From Nipponacmea schrenckii (lineage: Eukaryota > Mollusca > Gastropoda > Lottiidae), in contig CM060202.1 in assembly GCA_030562195.1 (NCBI GenBank), positions 24,104,317-24,168,316 on the forward strand: a stretch of DNA of 64,000 nt. The letters run 5' to 3'. Every line of letters begins with the position of its first letter. Position 1 is the first letter of the stretch. Of this stretch, positions 44,501 through 54,800 are shown piece after piece. Below the pieces are notes generated by a model. It was given only the letters and a program-made list of their open reading frames with translations, had not been told where the DNA came from and did not search any database. Position numbers and translations under genes: made by a program.

Positions 44501-46998
44501 TGGTACAGTATCACTAGTATAGGATCACTTATACAGTATCACTAGTATAGGATCACTGGTACAGTATCACTAGTATGGGATCACTGGTACAGTATCACTA
44601 GTATAGGATCACTGGTATTTGATCACTGGTACAGTATCACTAGTATCGGATCACTGGTACAGTATCACTAGCATAGGATCACTGGTACAGTATCAATAGT
44701 ATAGGATAACTGGTACAGTATCACTAGTACAGCATCACTAGTATAGGACAACTGGTACAGTATCACTAGTACAGGATCACTGGTACAGTATCACTAGTAT
44801 AGGATCACTGGTACAGTATCACTAGAAGAAGATCACTGGTACAGTATCACTAGTATAGGATCACTGGTACAGTAGCACTAGTATATGATCACTGGTACAG
44901 TATCACTAGTATAGGATCACTGGTACAGTATCACTAGTATAGGATCATTTATACAGTATCACTAGTATAGGAACACTAGTCACTGGTACAGAATCACTAG
45001 TATAGGATCACTAGCATAGGATCACTGGTACAGTATCACTGATACAGTATCACTAGTATAGGATCACTGGTACAGTATCACTAGTATGAGATCACTGGTA
45101 CAGTATCACTAGTATGAGATCACTGGTACAGTTTCACTAGTATGGGATCACTGGTACAGTATCATTAGTATGGGATCACTGGTACAGTATCACTATTATA
45201 GGATCATTGGTACAGTTTCACTAGTAGAGGATCACTGGTACAGTATCAGTAGTATAGGATCATTGGTACAGTATCACTAGTATAGGATCACTGGTACAGG
45301 ATTACTATAATAGGATCACTGGTACAGAATCACTAGTATAGGATCACAGGTACAGTATTAGTAGTATAGGATCACTGGTACAGTATCACTAGTATAGGAT
45401 CACTTATACAGTATCACTAGTTAAGGACCACTTATATAGTCTCACTAGGAAAGGTGCACTAGTCACTGGTACAGAGTCACTCGTATAGTATCACCAGCAT
45501 AGGATCACTGGTACAGTATCACTGGTACAGTATCACTAGTATAGGATCAATGGATCTGCCCTGTTATATCTGACTCATAAATTAGACTGTACTCTACTAG
45601 TTAGGTCTCTTTTTTATATACATGTAGTAAACAATTATTGAATTCATTGATATTCTTGAAGGACATAAAGACCCTAGCTGGATATTGTAAGAGAGTGATA
45701 GTCATTCTAAAAATATGATATTCATACAACTGTAATATTTCATTGAAAAATGAAATAAAATACATAGAGTTTTACATCCTACTCTTCTGCACCTTATGGG
45801 CTAATAAAGACAGTGCAGGAAGGGAAATTACCTTGGACACTGATATTAACTAACTCTTTTCTCTATTTCAAACTAAACAGGCACAGTCTGTAGCACACCG
45901 GGGCCTCAGATTATTGTTTCATCGAACGATTAGGCGCCTTTTCCATAACAGCCTCTCCGACCTGCATCACTGACAGGGAGAATACGGGGCGACAAATCCT
46001 AAAGTTTAACTCGACCATCTCAGAGTACCGTTGGTACAAAACTATCTCTGTGAGATACTACTATAACAGAATCACTGATACAGTATGAACATCGTCTTAC
46101 TAATGTATATAGGTTAATTGCCAACAGTCCAATAAGTTCAATAATGGTCGTAACAACAAGGACCGTTAGGTCTGCGTGTTACGTCATTATTGGACGCATT
46201 GGACTGTTTGAGGCTATTAACCTACTTAAAATACAGATAACAACTACTCAAGCAAGTGCGACCATGTAGGTCACATGACATGCCGGATATTGTAATACAG
46301 AGAGAACCGAAGTTGCAATGCCAATGAACAGATTGAAGGAAAACATAGTGGACAAAATACTAGTATGAAAGAGTTAAAATTTGAAGGAAATAATGTAAAA
46401 ATTAATATAAAATTTAACAATAATTAAAACGTGTAAAGTTAAAGTAATGAATTAATCGGGGGTTTTTATTCGTTGTTTTTGAAAGCATGTAATTTGAAGG
46501 AGTGATATCTGAATTATATCACAGAATAAAGATTTAAACAAAAGTGATATTCTTTTCTCGCCTAAATATGACGCCACATCAGTCCAAAATATGCCGCCAT
46601 TTTGAAAAAATAATGTACTCTTGGCACAATGCCCGTACCAATATGTTGGATAATGGTCCGCAAAGATCAAAGGGTGACGTCACTTCTGTAGTTTAAGTCT
46701 TAACACATACCTCTAACACTTAGAGTAAAACCCCTTTTAACTTCTCCATGACTGTTGTTGACCAGACAGCTATAATAACCTTCATGAGAACTGTTGACAT
46801 TCTTAATTACCAAATCATTTTCAAACATATTATGTCGGAAGTAAATCAAACCACTTAATTTTAGGCCTTGAAAATGTTTCCCCCACGTGACTGCACATTT
46901 TGGGTGACACTTTGCGGTGCATCTCACTTTCAAATCTTGATTTTTATATACAGTTATCTCCCTTTGATCTGGCTCTAGTTTTACATCAATTGGTGCAA
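38493..46998 (-). CDS. Gene M2: short-tailed Ig receptor, 5' end in gap
   Basis: Exons on the minus strand: I-set-like 46998-46711, C2-like 43710-43423, linker 42814-42752, I-set-like 42535-42248, stalk 39192-39151, TM 38878-38753, short tail 38551-38493. All junctions are phase 1. The exons add up to 1154 bp, open to the TAG. The upstream linker and any signal/V-like exons would fall in the 500-N gap. Unlike M1 and P, no 42-bp juxtamembrane exon lies between TM and tail. A deletion fuses the start of the tail exon to sequence that is last-exon end plus 3' UTR elsewhere, leaving 19 tail residues without YEEI or YDDL. It could be a decoy, a partner-dependent receptor or a decaying copy; the ectodomain frames are intact. 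Confidence 0.65.
38753..38878 (-). CDS. Gene M2 exon: transmembrane segment
   Basis: 126 bp, phase 1-1. SGYKTRKS is followed by a hydrophobic run (IIAVIMIAAIATVIVVAV, then IVVVIM) and TIKYKKYQ. No charged residue lies inside the hydrophobic stretch. Confidence 0.88.
39151..39192 (-). CDS. Gene M2 exon: 14-residue stalk
   Basis: 42 bp, phase 1-1, reading EKNGVAEESSPEE. It lies upstream of the TM exon, as does 22369 in gene P. Confidence 0.75.
39225..41180. repeat. ~64-bp TATA-rich satellite of M2
   Basis: About 30 units of TATATTATATACAATATACA with TTAGTTATTGATGTATTCTG. Inverted counterpart of 21580-22345, and about 2.5 times longer. Confidence 0.9.
41235..42170. repeat. 14-bp minisatellite (GATCACTAGTACAG) of M2, downstream copy
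   Basis: Imperfect units 3' of the 42248 exon. The array is split by a duplicated piece of exon/intron (see 42048-42088). Confidence 0.88.
42048..42088 (-). pseudogene. I-set-like exon fragment trapped in the minisatellite
   Basis: The last ~40 bases of an I-set-like exon with its donor (CATACCTCTTAAATTAAAAC...CATGAATGT), then straight into the 14-bp repeat. It is a second partial copy of the end of 42248-42535 and cannot encode a domain. Confidence 0.75.
42248..42535 (-). CDS. Gene M2 exon: I-set-like Ig domain (membrane-proximal)
   Basis: 288 bp, phase 1-1. LRVRC-type B strand, AWGKHFHG, then HEGYYGCLVNN. The donor is GTGTGT, where other copies have GTATGT. Confidence 0.85.
42752..42814 (-). 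CDS. Gene M2 exon: 21-residue linker
   Basis: 63 bp, phase 1-1, reading (V)LNVEECNNVFESETF. Donor GTAAGT, acceptor TATTTTACAG. Confidence 0.75.
42815..43422 (-). other. Gene M2 intron
   Basis: Inverted match of the 10508-11417 and 12973-13560 introns (TTGCTTATTT-type and GCGCGAGCAT blocks). No exon. Confidence 0.55.
43423..43710 (-). CDS. Gene M2 exon: C2-like Ig domain
   Basis: 288 bp, phase 1-1. IRLACHS, LWYKNGMRM, FTCLATDYPPCY. Same Cys/Trp layout as the other copies. Confidence 0.85.
44240..45555. repeat. 14-bp minisatellite (GGATCACTGGTACAGTATCA) of M2, upstream copy
   Basis: About 90 imperfect units alternating GGTACAGTATCACTAGTATA and GGATCACT. It lies 3' of the 46711 exon and is the longest array of this family in the window. 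Confidence 0.9.
45555..46015 (+). repeat. Dispersed repeat, copy B
   Basis: Direct match to 61504-61950 over about 450 bp (TATCTGACTCATA, GACCCTAGCTGGATA, CATCGAACGATTAGGCGCC, ACTGACAGGGAGAATAC). Inverted relative to copy A. Confidence 0.8.
46110..46224. mobile_element. Small hairpin (MITE-like) element
   Basis: TAGGTTAATTGCCAACAGTC at the left returns as GACTGTTTGAGGCTATTAAC plus CTA at the right. The inverted similarity covers most of the 115 bp. No ORF and no clear target duplication. Confidence 0.5.
46225..46710 (-). other. Gene M2 intron, unique part
   Basis: No counterpart was recognised in the other introns. No exon seen. Confidence 0.4.
46711..46998 (-). CDS. Gene M2 exon: I-set-like Ig domain (distal)
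   Basis: 288 bp, phase 1-1. LKVRC-type B strand, TWGKHFQG, HEGYYSCLVNN. It is the first M2 exon on this side of the gap. Confidence 0.85.
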
Positions 46999-47172
46999 CT
47001 GAAAAGTTAAAGTAAAATATACAATGTTGCCTGGCAAGATAATATTAACTGACTTAGTTGAAGAGTTATGCTACTTGTTTGCAGTATAATTGTACTTTAG
47101 TCTATGAACAAAGTAACATCTACTGTACGAGACCACAGTAGGCCTACTATTGCCGACCCATGCCCCCACACC

Positions 47173-47672
47173 NNNNNNNNNNNNNNNNNNNNNNNNNNNN
47201 NNNNNNNNNNNNNNNNNNNNNNNNNNNNNNNNNNNNNNNNNNNNNNNNNNNNNNNNNNNNNNNNNNNNNNNNNNNNNNNNNNNNNNNNNNNNNNNNNNNN
47301 NNNNNNNNNNNNNNNNNNNNNNNNNNNNNNNNNNNNNNNNNNNNNNNNNNNNNNNNNNNNNNNNNNNNNNNNNNNNNNNNNNNNNNNNNNNNNNNNNNNN
47401 NNNNNNNNNNNNNNNNNNNNNNNNNNNNNNNNNNNNNNNNNNNNNNNNNNNNNNNNNNNNNNNNNNNNNNNNNNNNNNNNNNNNNNNNNNNNNNNNNNNN
47501 NNNNNNNNNNNNNNNNNNNNNNNNNNNNNNNNNNNNNNNNNNNNNNNNNNNNNNNNNNNNNNNNNNNNNNNNNNNNNNNNNNNNNNNNNNNNNNNNNNNN
47601 NNNNNNNNNNNNNNNNNNNNNNNNNNNNNNNNNNNNNNNNNNNNNNNNNNNNNNNNNNNNNNNNNNNNNNNN
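47173..47672. other. Scaffold gap, exactly 500 N
   Basis: 500 consecutive N. The left flank is intron just upstream of an I-set-like exon. The right flank is the end of a pearl-like element. A linker exon and the 5' end of M2 are probably missing here. Confidence 0.95.
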
Positions 47673-47674
47673 AG

Positions 47675-48431
47675 ATACGCCCACTTTAAAATATATTTTC
47701 TGTTTTAACACAGGCAAAAACTCTAAGATTATATAGGTCTAATCCAAGTTCTCGTCAATATAATGTTCACACCAAATTTCATTAAAATCAGATGAAAACT
47801 GTATTGTCTATCGCAATCACAAAGCTGCGTTTTGACTAAGTCAAGTGCAATAACTCAAAAACAGTATTTCGAAATGTTTCAATTTCGAACTTGACCAAGA
47901 TGACATCAACTTCAATGTTCACACCAAATTTCATTCCAATCAGATGAAAACTGTTGTCTCTAACGTGTTCACAAGTCTATTAGCAAGTTTCATTCAAATC
48001 TGATGAAAACTGTAGTCTCTATCGCGTTCACAAGTCAATTTTGAAGCGTTTTGGCTTAGTCAAGTGCAATAACTCAAAAACCATTCATCGAAAAATGGCC
48101 AATTTCGAACTTGTACAAGATCGCATCAATATAAATGATCACAGCAAGTTTCATTCAAATCTGACGAAAACTGTAGTCTCTATCGCGTTCACAAGCCAAT
48201 TTTGACGCGTCAAGTGCAATAACTCAAAAACCGTTCATCGAAATATTGCCGATCATCAATATAAATGATCACAGCAAGTTTCATTCAAATCGGACAAAAA
48301 CTGTAGCCTCTATTGCGTTCACAAGCAATTGTGGACGGATGGACGGACGGATCGACAGACCGACGGACGGACGGACGGACGGACGGACAGGGGTGACGAC
48401 AATATACGACCACATTATAATGTGGGCGTAT
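47675..48431. mobile_element. Pearl-like non-autonomous element (copy 2)
   Basis: Inverted copy of 28633-29402, with ATACGCCCAC and GTGGGCGTAT ends, tandem ~135-bp core units and an ACGG microsatellite (48334-48388). It lies in the 3' flank of M1, matching its place in gene P. Confidence 0.65.
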
Positions 48432-48642
48432 AAAAACACAACTTTTATAAAACAAATAATTTGATAGATTGAATCAGAAGCATTTGAACATGTTATTGAT
48501 AGAATAATAAATTATATACAAAATATCTAGTTATAATAGATAAACAATTCATCTCAACCTATCACTAGTAGTTATATCAATTCTCTAAAACAGAGTTGAT
48601 AAACCCAGATATACTAGAGAATAAGAATAGGTCGACCCTCTC

Positions 48643-48831
48643 TCACTCTTTTTTCATAAAACATTGTCTTACGATCCTCTGAAATAAAAAACAGTGACAT
48701 GGTTTTAGTTTTCGGCGATGTTTCTTGGAAAGTCTGGTATATCCATTTTCAGGATCCGGATTGGTGCCATGATTTCTGTTACCATGGGAAATATTGAATT
48801 CTAAATCATCATATGTAGCACTTTCTAGGTT
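48643..48831 (-). CDS. Gene M1 last exon
   Basis: 189 bp, phase 0, ending TGA. It starts NLESATYDDLEFN (YGDL in gene P) and carries GYTRLSK and a basic, Cys-containing end. Strong conservation with 28239-28427. Confidence 0.87.
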   Translation of the reverse strand, partial: NLESATYDDLEFNISHGNRNHGTNPDPENGYTRLSKKHRRKLKPCHCFLFQRIVRQCFMKKE

Positions 48832-51800
48832 CTGAAACAGAAATAGACCAAATTATCAGATAAGAACAGAATAGAACTTTATTCTTCTTACGTTTACAAA
48901 AAACTGTTTCAAGAAATGAAAGAGAAATAAAATAAAATCACATCACCTCTACATCTACATCTTCTACATCTACATCTACATCTTGTACATCTACATCTAC
49001 ATCTACTCACCCACACACACAAACACCTACACATACACACCTACACCTAATACACCTACACCTATACACACCTACACCTAATACACCTACACCTACCACA
49101 CCTACACCTACTACACCTACACATACACCTACCACACCTACACCTATACACACCTACTACACCTACACATACACCTACTACACCTAATACACCTACACTT
49201 ACACCTACTACACCTATACACACCTACACCTAATACACCTACACCTACACCTAATACACCTATCACCTAAACTAAACACCTACACATACACCTACTACAC
49301 CAACACATACACCTACTAACCTACACATATACATACACCTACTACATCCTTACACCTATAACCTACACATACACCTACTACACCTACACCTACACCTACT
49401 ACACCTACACCTAATACACCTACATACACATACACCTATTACACCAACACATACACCTACTACACCTACACATATACATACACCTACTACATCCCTACAC
49501 ATACACCTACTACACCAACACATACACCTACTACACCTACAATATACATACACCTACTACACCTACACCTACACCTACACCTACACTACTACACTACACC
49601 ATAACATACACCTACACCTACACACCTACACCTACAAGGGTATATTCTTAATATTTTGTAAGAGCATTGAAAGATGTAATAATATTCATCACCGATATCT
49701 TTAGAGGTGCAAAGTGGGCATATTCTATTCGATCGTTCGATCTTAAACCATCGGCCTGTCGATTGGGAGGTGTCTGTTACAAGTTCTAAATTTACATAGG
49801 ATAGTACGCTTTTTTATATTTAATTTTGTACCTACACCTAATACACCTACACCATAATACACCTTTCTACACCTACCACACCTACACCTACTACACCTAC
49901 ACATACACCTACTACACCTACACCTATACACACCTACTACACCTACACATACACCTACTACACCTAATAGTAGATATCTTTAGAGGTGCAAAGTGGGCAT
50001 ATTCTATTCGATCGTTCGATCTTAAACCATCGGCCTGTCGATTGGGAGGTGTCTGTTACAAGTTCTAAATTTACATAGGATAGTACGCTTTTTTATATTT
50101 AATTTTGTAAGTATGGTTCGAGGATAAGTTTGTCTTTGTATAGTCTGTAATTTAGAGCCTAAGGAGAGGAATTTAATTCTGAGTACCAAATCTTGGTGAA
50201 TTGGCCAATCAGGATTTCTTTTACTTTGTATTTTAACCATGCGATAGATTTGAATGACTGGGTTTCCCAAACATAATAGATACCACAATCTTCAAGTATA
50301 TTCTTAATATTTTGTAACCAGGGATTCGGAATAGAGCTTGTAATAAATCTGTCGTACATTAGCTGGTACTTAATTTAATTGAGTTTTGTTTCCTTGTCTA
50401 TTAGCATGCGCGCCCAGAAAATTATACACCTAACTTTTATGTCAATGTTTAGTGGATAGCGGCCAAGTTCGCCGTATACCATAAAGTTTGGGGTTGATGG
50501 AGGAATATTTAAGATAAATTTATTGAATTTAAGATGTACCCTTTCAATTATATTCAGGTTTTCATACTTCACAGCCAAACAAAAGTGTTGGTTTTACGAC
50601 GCTTTCAAAAAAGTTCAATTTTACAATAGTCCAAAAGATAGTAGAATCTGAAAGATGTTTATTGTATTCATACCAAAAGACGAGATCAAACCTCGGGGAA
50701 TTAGGTTGACAACATAAATACTAACCATTTCTACAATTATTGTCTCTAGATATGTTTCTGATTCACTACTTGTAGAATTATTTTCTCCAGATGTTCCTGG
50801 TAATGGTTCATCCAGGTTTAAATCTAAAACTGGGTCGTCTATTTCTTCATAATCAGCTTCATCTGTAAATTAAGTCTTAATTTATTGATCTAATGACTAC
50901 ATCAAAAGATCATCTTAAAAGCTAAGATTTGGTGAAACTTCAAACAGTCAATTCAATTCCAATCTAAACGGTGTTTAAATCAATATTTCTATATTAATAT
51001 GAGCCTTTCTATCTATATCCGATCAATTGCGATGGTGTTTATTGGATGTCAACCTGAGCTGAAGTTAATCCGCTATCTCCTCATCCCCATCTCTCGTGTC
51101 ATGTCCCCATAATCAAAACTTCAACCAACCTTCTTCTGGTGAACTTTCTTCAGCTACCCCATTTTTCTCTTCTGTAAAATTAAACAAACATGTTTTCAGT
51201 AATAGCTAGTTATTGATGTATTGTGTAGGAAGTATATTATATACAATCCAAGATGATGACAGGTTTTTTATATCAAACAAAATCAGTTGATAAACAATAC
51301 ATTATGACTTACTCGGATATTTATTGTACATGACATCCATGATAATAACTACAATAACAGCTACTACAATAACAGTAGCAATAGCAGCAATCATAATTAC
51401 AGCAATATTCACACTTTTACGAGTTTTGTTCCCAGATTCTGTAAAAGATACAAGGTTACCATATTTTATAGTCAACCAAAGGGAGATTGAAAATATTACA
51501 GCAAGAGCGATTAAGGATCAGAGATACATGATCATTATTACAGCATCAGTTATACAGGTTCACTACAAATACAGGCTCACTGATACAGGATTACTATAAT
51601 AGGATCCTTTGTACAGGATCACTGGTACAGGATCACTAATAAAGGATCACTGGTAAAGGATCACCGGTATAGGACCACTAGTACATTATTACTAGTACAG
51701 GATCACTGTTACAGGATCACCGGTATACAGGATCACTGGAAAAAGATCACAGGTACAGGATCACCGGTATAGGACCACTAGTACATTATAACTAGTACAG

Positions 51801-54800
51801 GATCACTGCAGGATCTATAAGACAGGACTAGTACAGGATCGCTAGTACAGGATCACTAGAACAGGATCAATGGTACAATGGAACCAACCTTTTCTTGATG
51901 AATTTCCTTCGGTTACCTCATTTTCAGAGTCATTCTTGTCGTCTGAAAAATCAAACAAACCTCAGAAATAATTAAAGCACATTTTTCCGTTGTCCGTTGT
52001 CGGTGTCAGGTGACTACCGTCTACACTACTGCAATTCCAATGGCAACAGAAAAGTTAGAAATGTCTTTATTATTTTCGTTGTGAAAAGTCGAAAAATTCA
52101 ATGTTTATTTCGGGACTTTTTATCCAGGTGGAAAGTTATTACTAGTACAGGATCACTGTTACAGGATCACCGGTATACAGGATCACTGGTAAAGGATCAC
52201 AGGTACAGGATCACCGGTAAAGGACCACTAGAACAGGATCAATGGTACAATGAAACCAACCTTTTCCTGATGAATTTCCTTCGGTTACCTCATTTTCAGA
52301 GTCATTCTTGTCGTCTGAAAAATTAAACAAACCTCAGAAATAATTAAAGCACATTTTTCCGTTGTCCGTTGTCGGTGTCAGGTGACTACCGTCTACACTA
52401 CTGCAATTCCAATGGCAACAGAAAAGTTAGAAAATGTCTTTATTATTTTCGTTGTGAAAAGTCGAAAAATTTAATGTTTATTTCGGGACTTTTTATCTAG
52501 GTGGAAAGTTATTACTAGTACGGGATCACTGTTACAGGATCACTGGAAACAGGATCCCCTGGAAATAGGATCACGGGTACATTATCACTGGTACAGGATC
52601 CCCTTGGCCAGCTTTAAAACAAAGTACAGGTTCACTAGTACAGGATCACTAGTACAGGATCACTAGAACAGGATCAATGGTACAATGAAACCAACCTTTT
52701 CCTGATGAATTTCCTTCGGTTACCTCATTTTCAGAGTCATTCTTGTCGTCTGAAAAATTAAAAAAACCTCAGAAATAATTAAAGCACATTTTTCCCTTGT
52801 CCGTTGTCGGTGTCAGGTGACTACCGTCTACACTACTGCAATTCCAATGGCAACAGAAAAGTTAGAAAATGTCTTTATTATTTTCGTTGTGAAAAGTCGA
52901 AAAATTTAATGTTTATTTCGGAACTTTTTATCCAGGTGGAAAGTTTTTTCACAACGGTGAAAAGTCAAGTTTAAAACATAAAAATAAAAATTACTACAAG
53001 ATCAGAAAAATTGCATATTGTAAATTTGATGGCGTAACCAGCCAACGTATACGATATCATAAAATCATGTTTCATTTTCCATGTCTGCAATAATTGGGAT
53101 AGCTGCATCGTTTAAATGATTACTTAGAACATACCTCTAATACTTAAAGTAAAATATTTCTTGGTTTCTCCATGAATGTTAATGACTACACAGACGTAAA
53201 CACCTTCATGTGAACTGTTGACATTCTCAATTACCAAATATCTATGATATATATTCTTTGTGAAGTAAATCAAACCACTTGAGTTTAGGCCTTGGACATA
53301 TTTACCCCATACTACGTCACAATTTGGGTGACATTTAGCTGAACATTTTACTTTCAAATCCTCATTTTTAATTACAGTTATCTCCCTTTGATCTGGCTCC
53401 AGTTTCACATCAATTGGTGCAACTGAAAAGTTAAAGTTAGTTGAAGAGTTCTGTTACTTGTCTGCAGCATAATCGTTTTATAGTCTATGAATAAAGTAAT
53501 TAACAAATTAACGAGGCGACAGTATTATTTCTAACCCCCCCCCCCCCACACACACACACCACCCAAATCTGATTGTACCCGAGAAAAAATAAACTTACAT
53601 TCAGGTTGAACTATAAAAGTTTCACTCTCAAAGACATTATTACACTCTTTAATATTCAAAACTGTAAAATAATAAAGAAAGACTAGAACCGTAGGAACGG
53701 TACTGAACAGTGTGCATGCGAATATTTACATGGTGAGAGGTTGCATTTTGAATCCAGAGTGAAAAACAAAATAACATTCGGTATGTAAATATGAATTAAA
53801 TAAATACAAATTCGCAATGATGATCAAAAAAGCTATTGTTATACATCATTGGAAAACAAAAAGGCTTTTTCTGTCATTTTTGACAGAGCTGTTTAAAAAA
53901 TCACAATTTTCAAATGGTCGGAAAAACGGAGATGAGCATCGGATTGAAAACCTTTAAAATTAGTATTTTGTAAATATTTACAATATTCTTGTAATATTAT
54001 TAAAAATGCATTATGTGGGAGATCAAATTATGGCATTAACTTTGACTTGCTATACCTTTGGATAATTAAAAGGTCCAAAGTCAAATCACCGAGACGTATT
54101 TTATCTCCAACCCGCATATTTTGACTGAACATGTTATCAGTAATATTATTTCGGACGTTGTTCTTCTTTGTGGCTCAAATATTTGATTTACCTTTGAACA
54201 GCCTACTTTATCCTATAGCTGCTGGAGAGTTAACCCACTGCTCTACAATTATTAATGATTTAGTCGCAGTGGATTGATCATATTCACTATATTACTTCCA
54301 TTCAAATTAATTCAAAATAAAAGTTTTTTGTAAAAGTAAAAGAGTGGTAAAAAAAAAAGATGTTTTAAAATACATATAAAATACATTTATTGAAGCTAAC
54401 ATTTATAAGCAGTATTTTGTTAACAATATTCTTAAATTATTAGAATAATGTTCAGTTGGCTTGATTAAATAGATTAACCATTTCTTTAATTATTTTGTAT
54501 TTCTTTAGAGCTGTCAGTCTACTACTATACAACTATTAATACATGGTAATAAACAGACCATGTTTACTCTTATCGAAACACCTGATGATACTTCTCTTTA
54601 GAGCTGTCAGTCCACTACAATACAACTATTAATACATGGTAATAAACAGACCATGTTTACTCTTATTGAAATACCTGATGATACTTCTCTTTAGAGCAGT
54701 CAGTCTACTACTATACAACTATTAATACATGGTAATAAACAGACCATATTTACTCTTATTGAAACACCTGATGGTACTTCTCTTTAGAGGAGTCAGTCTA

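Larger units (their letters stand above)
51590..52680. repeat. 14-bp minisatellite tracts between the M1 stalk exons
   Basis: Short tracts of AGGATCACTGGTACAG-type units at 51590-51880, 52135-52250 and 52505-52685, each next to a stalk exon. Each stalk exon plus its upstream block (CCGTTGTCGGTGTCAGGTGA ... GTGAAAAGTCGAAAAATT) forms a ~370-435-bp unit present three times. Confidence 0.85.

Noticed and set aside
48643..50862. Classical ITAM or ITIM in the tail
   Set aside because: YDDL and YTRL are 24 residues apart (ITAM needs 6-12 or so between the motifs), and the -2 residues (Ala, Asn) do not fit the strict ITIM. Only YEEI is a precise match to a known SH2 ligand.
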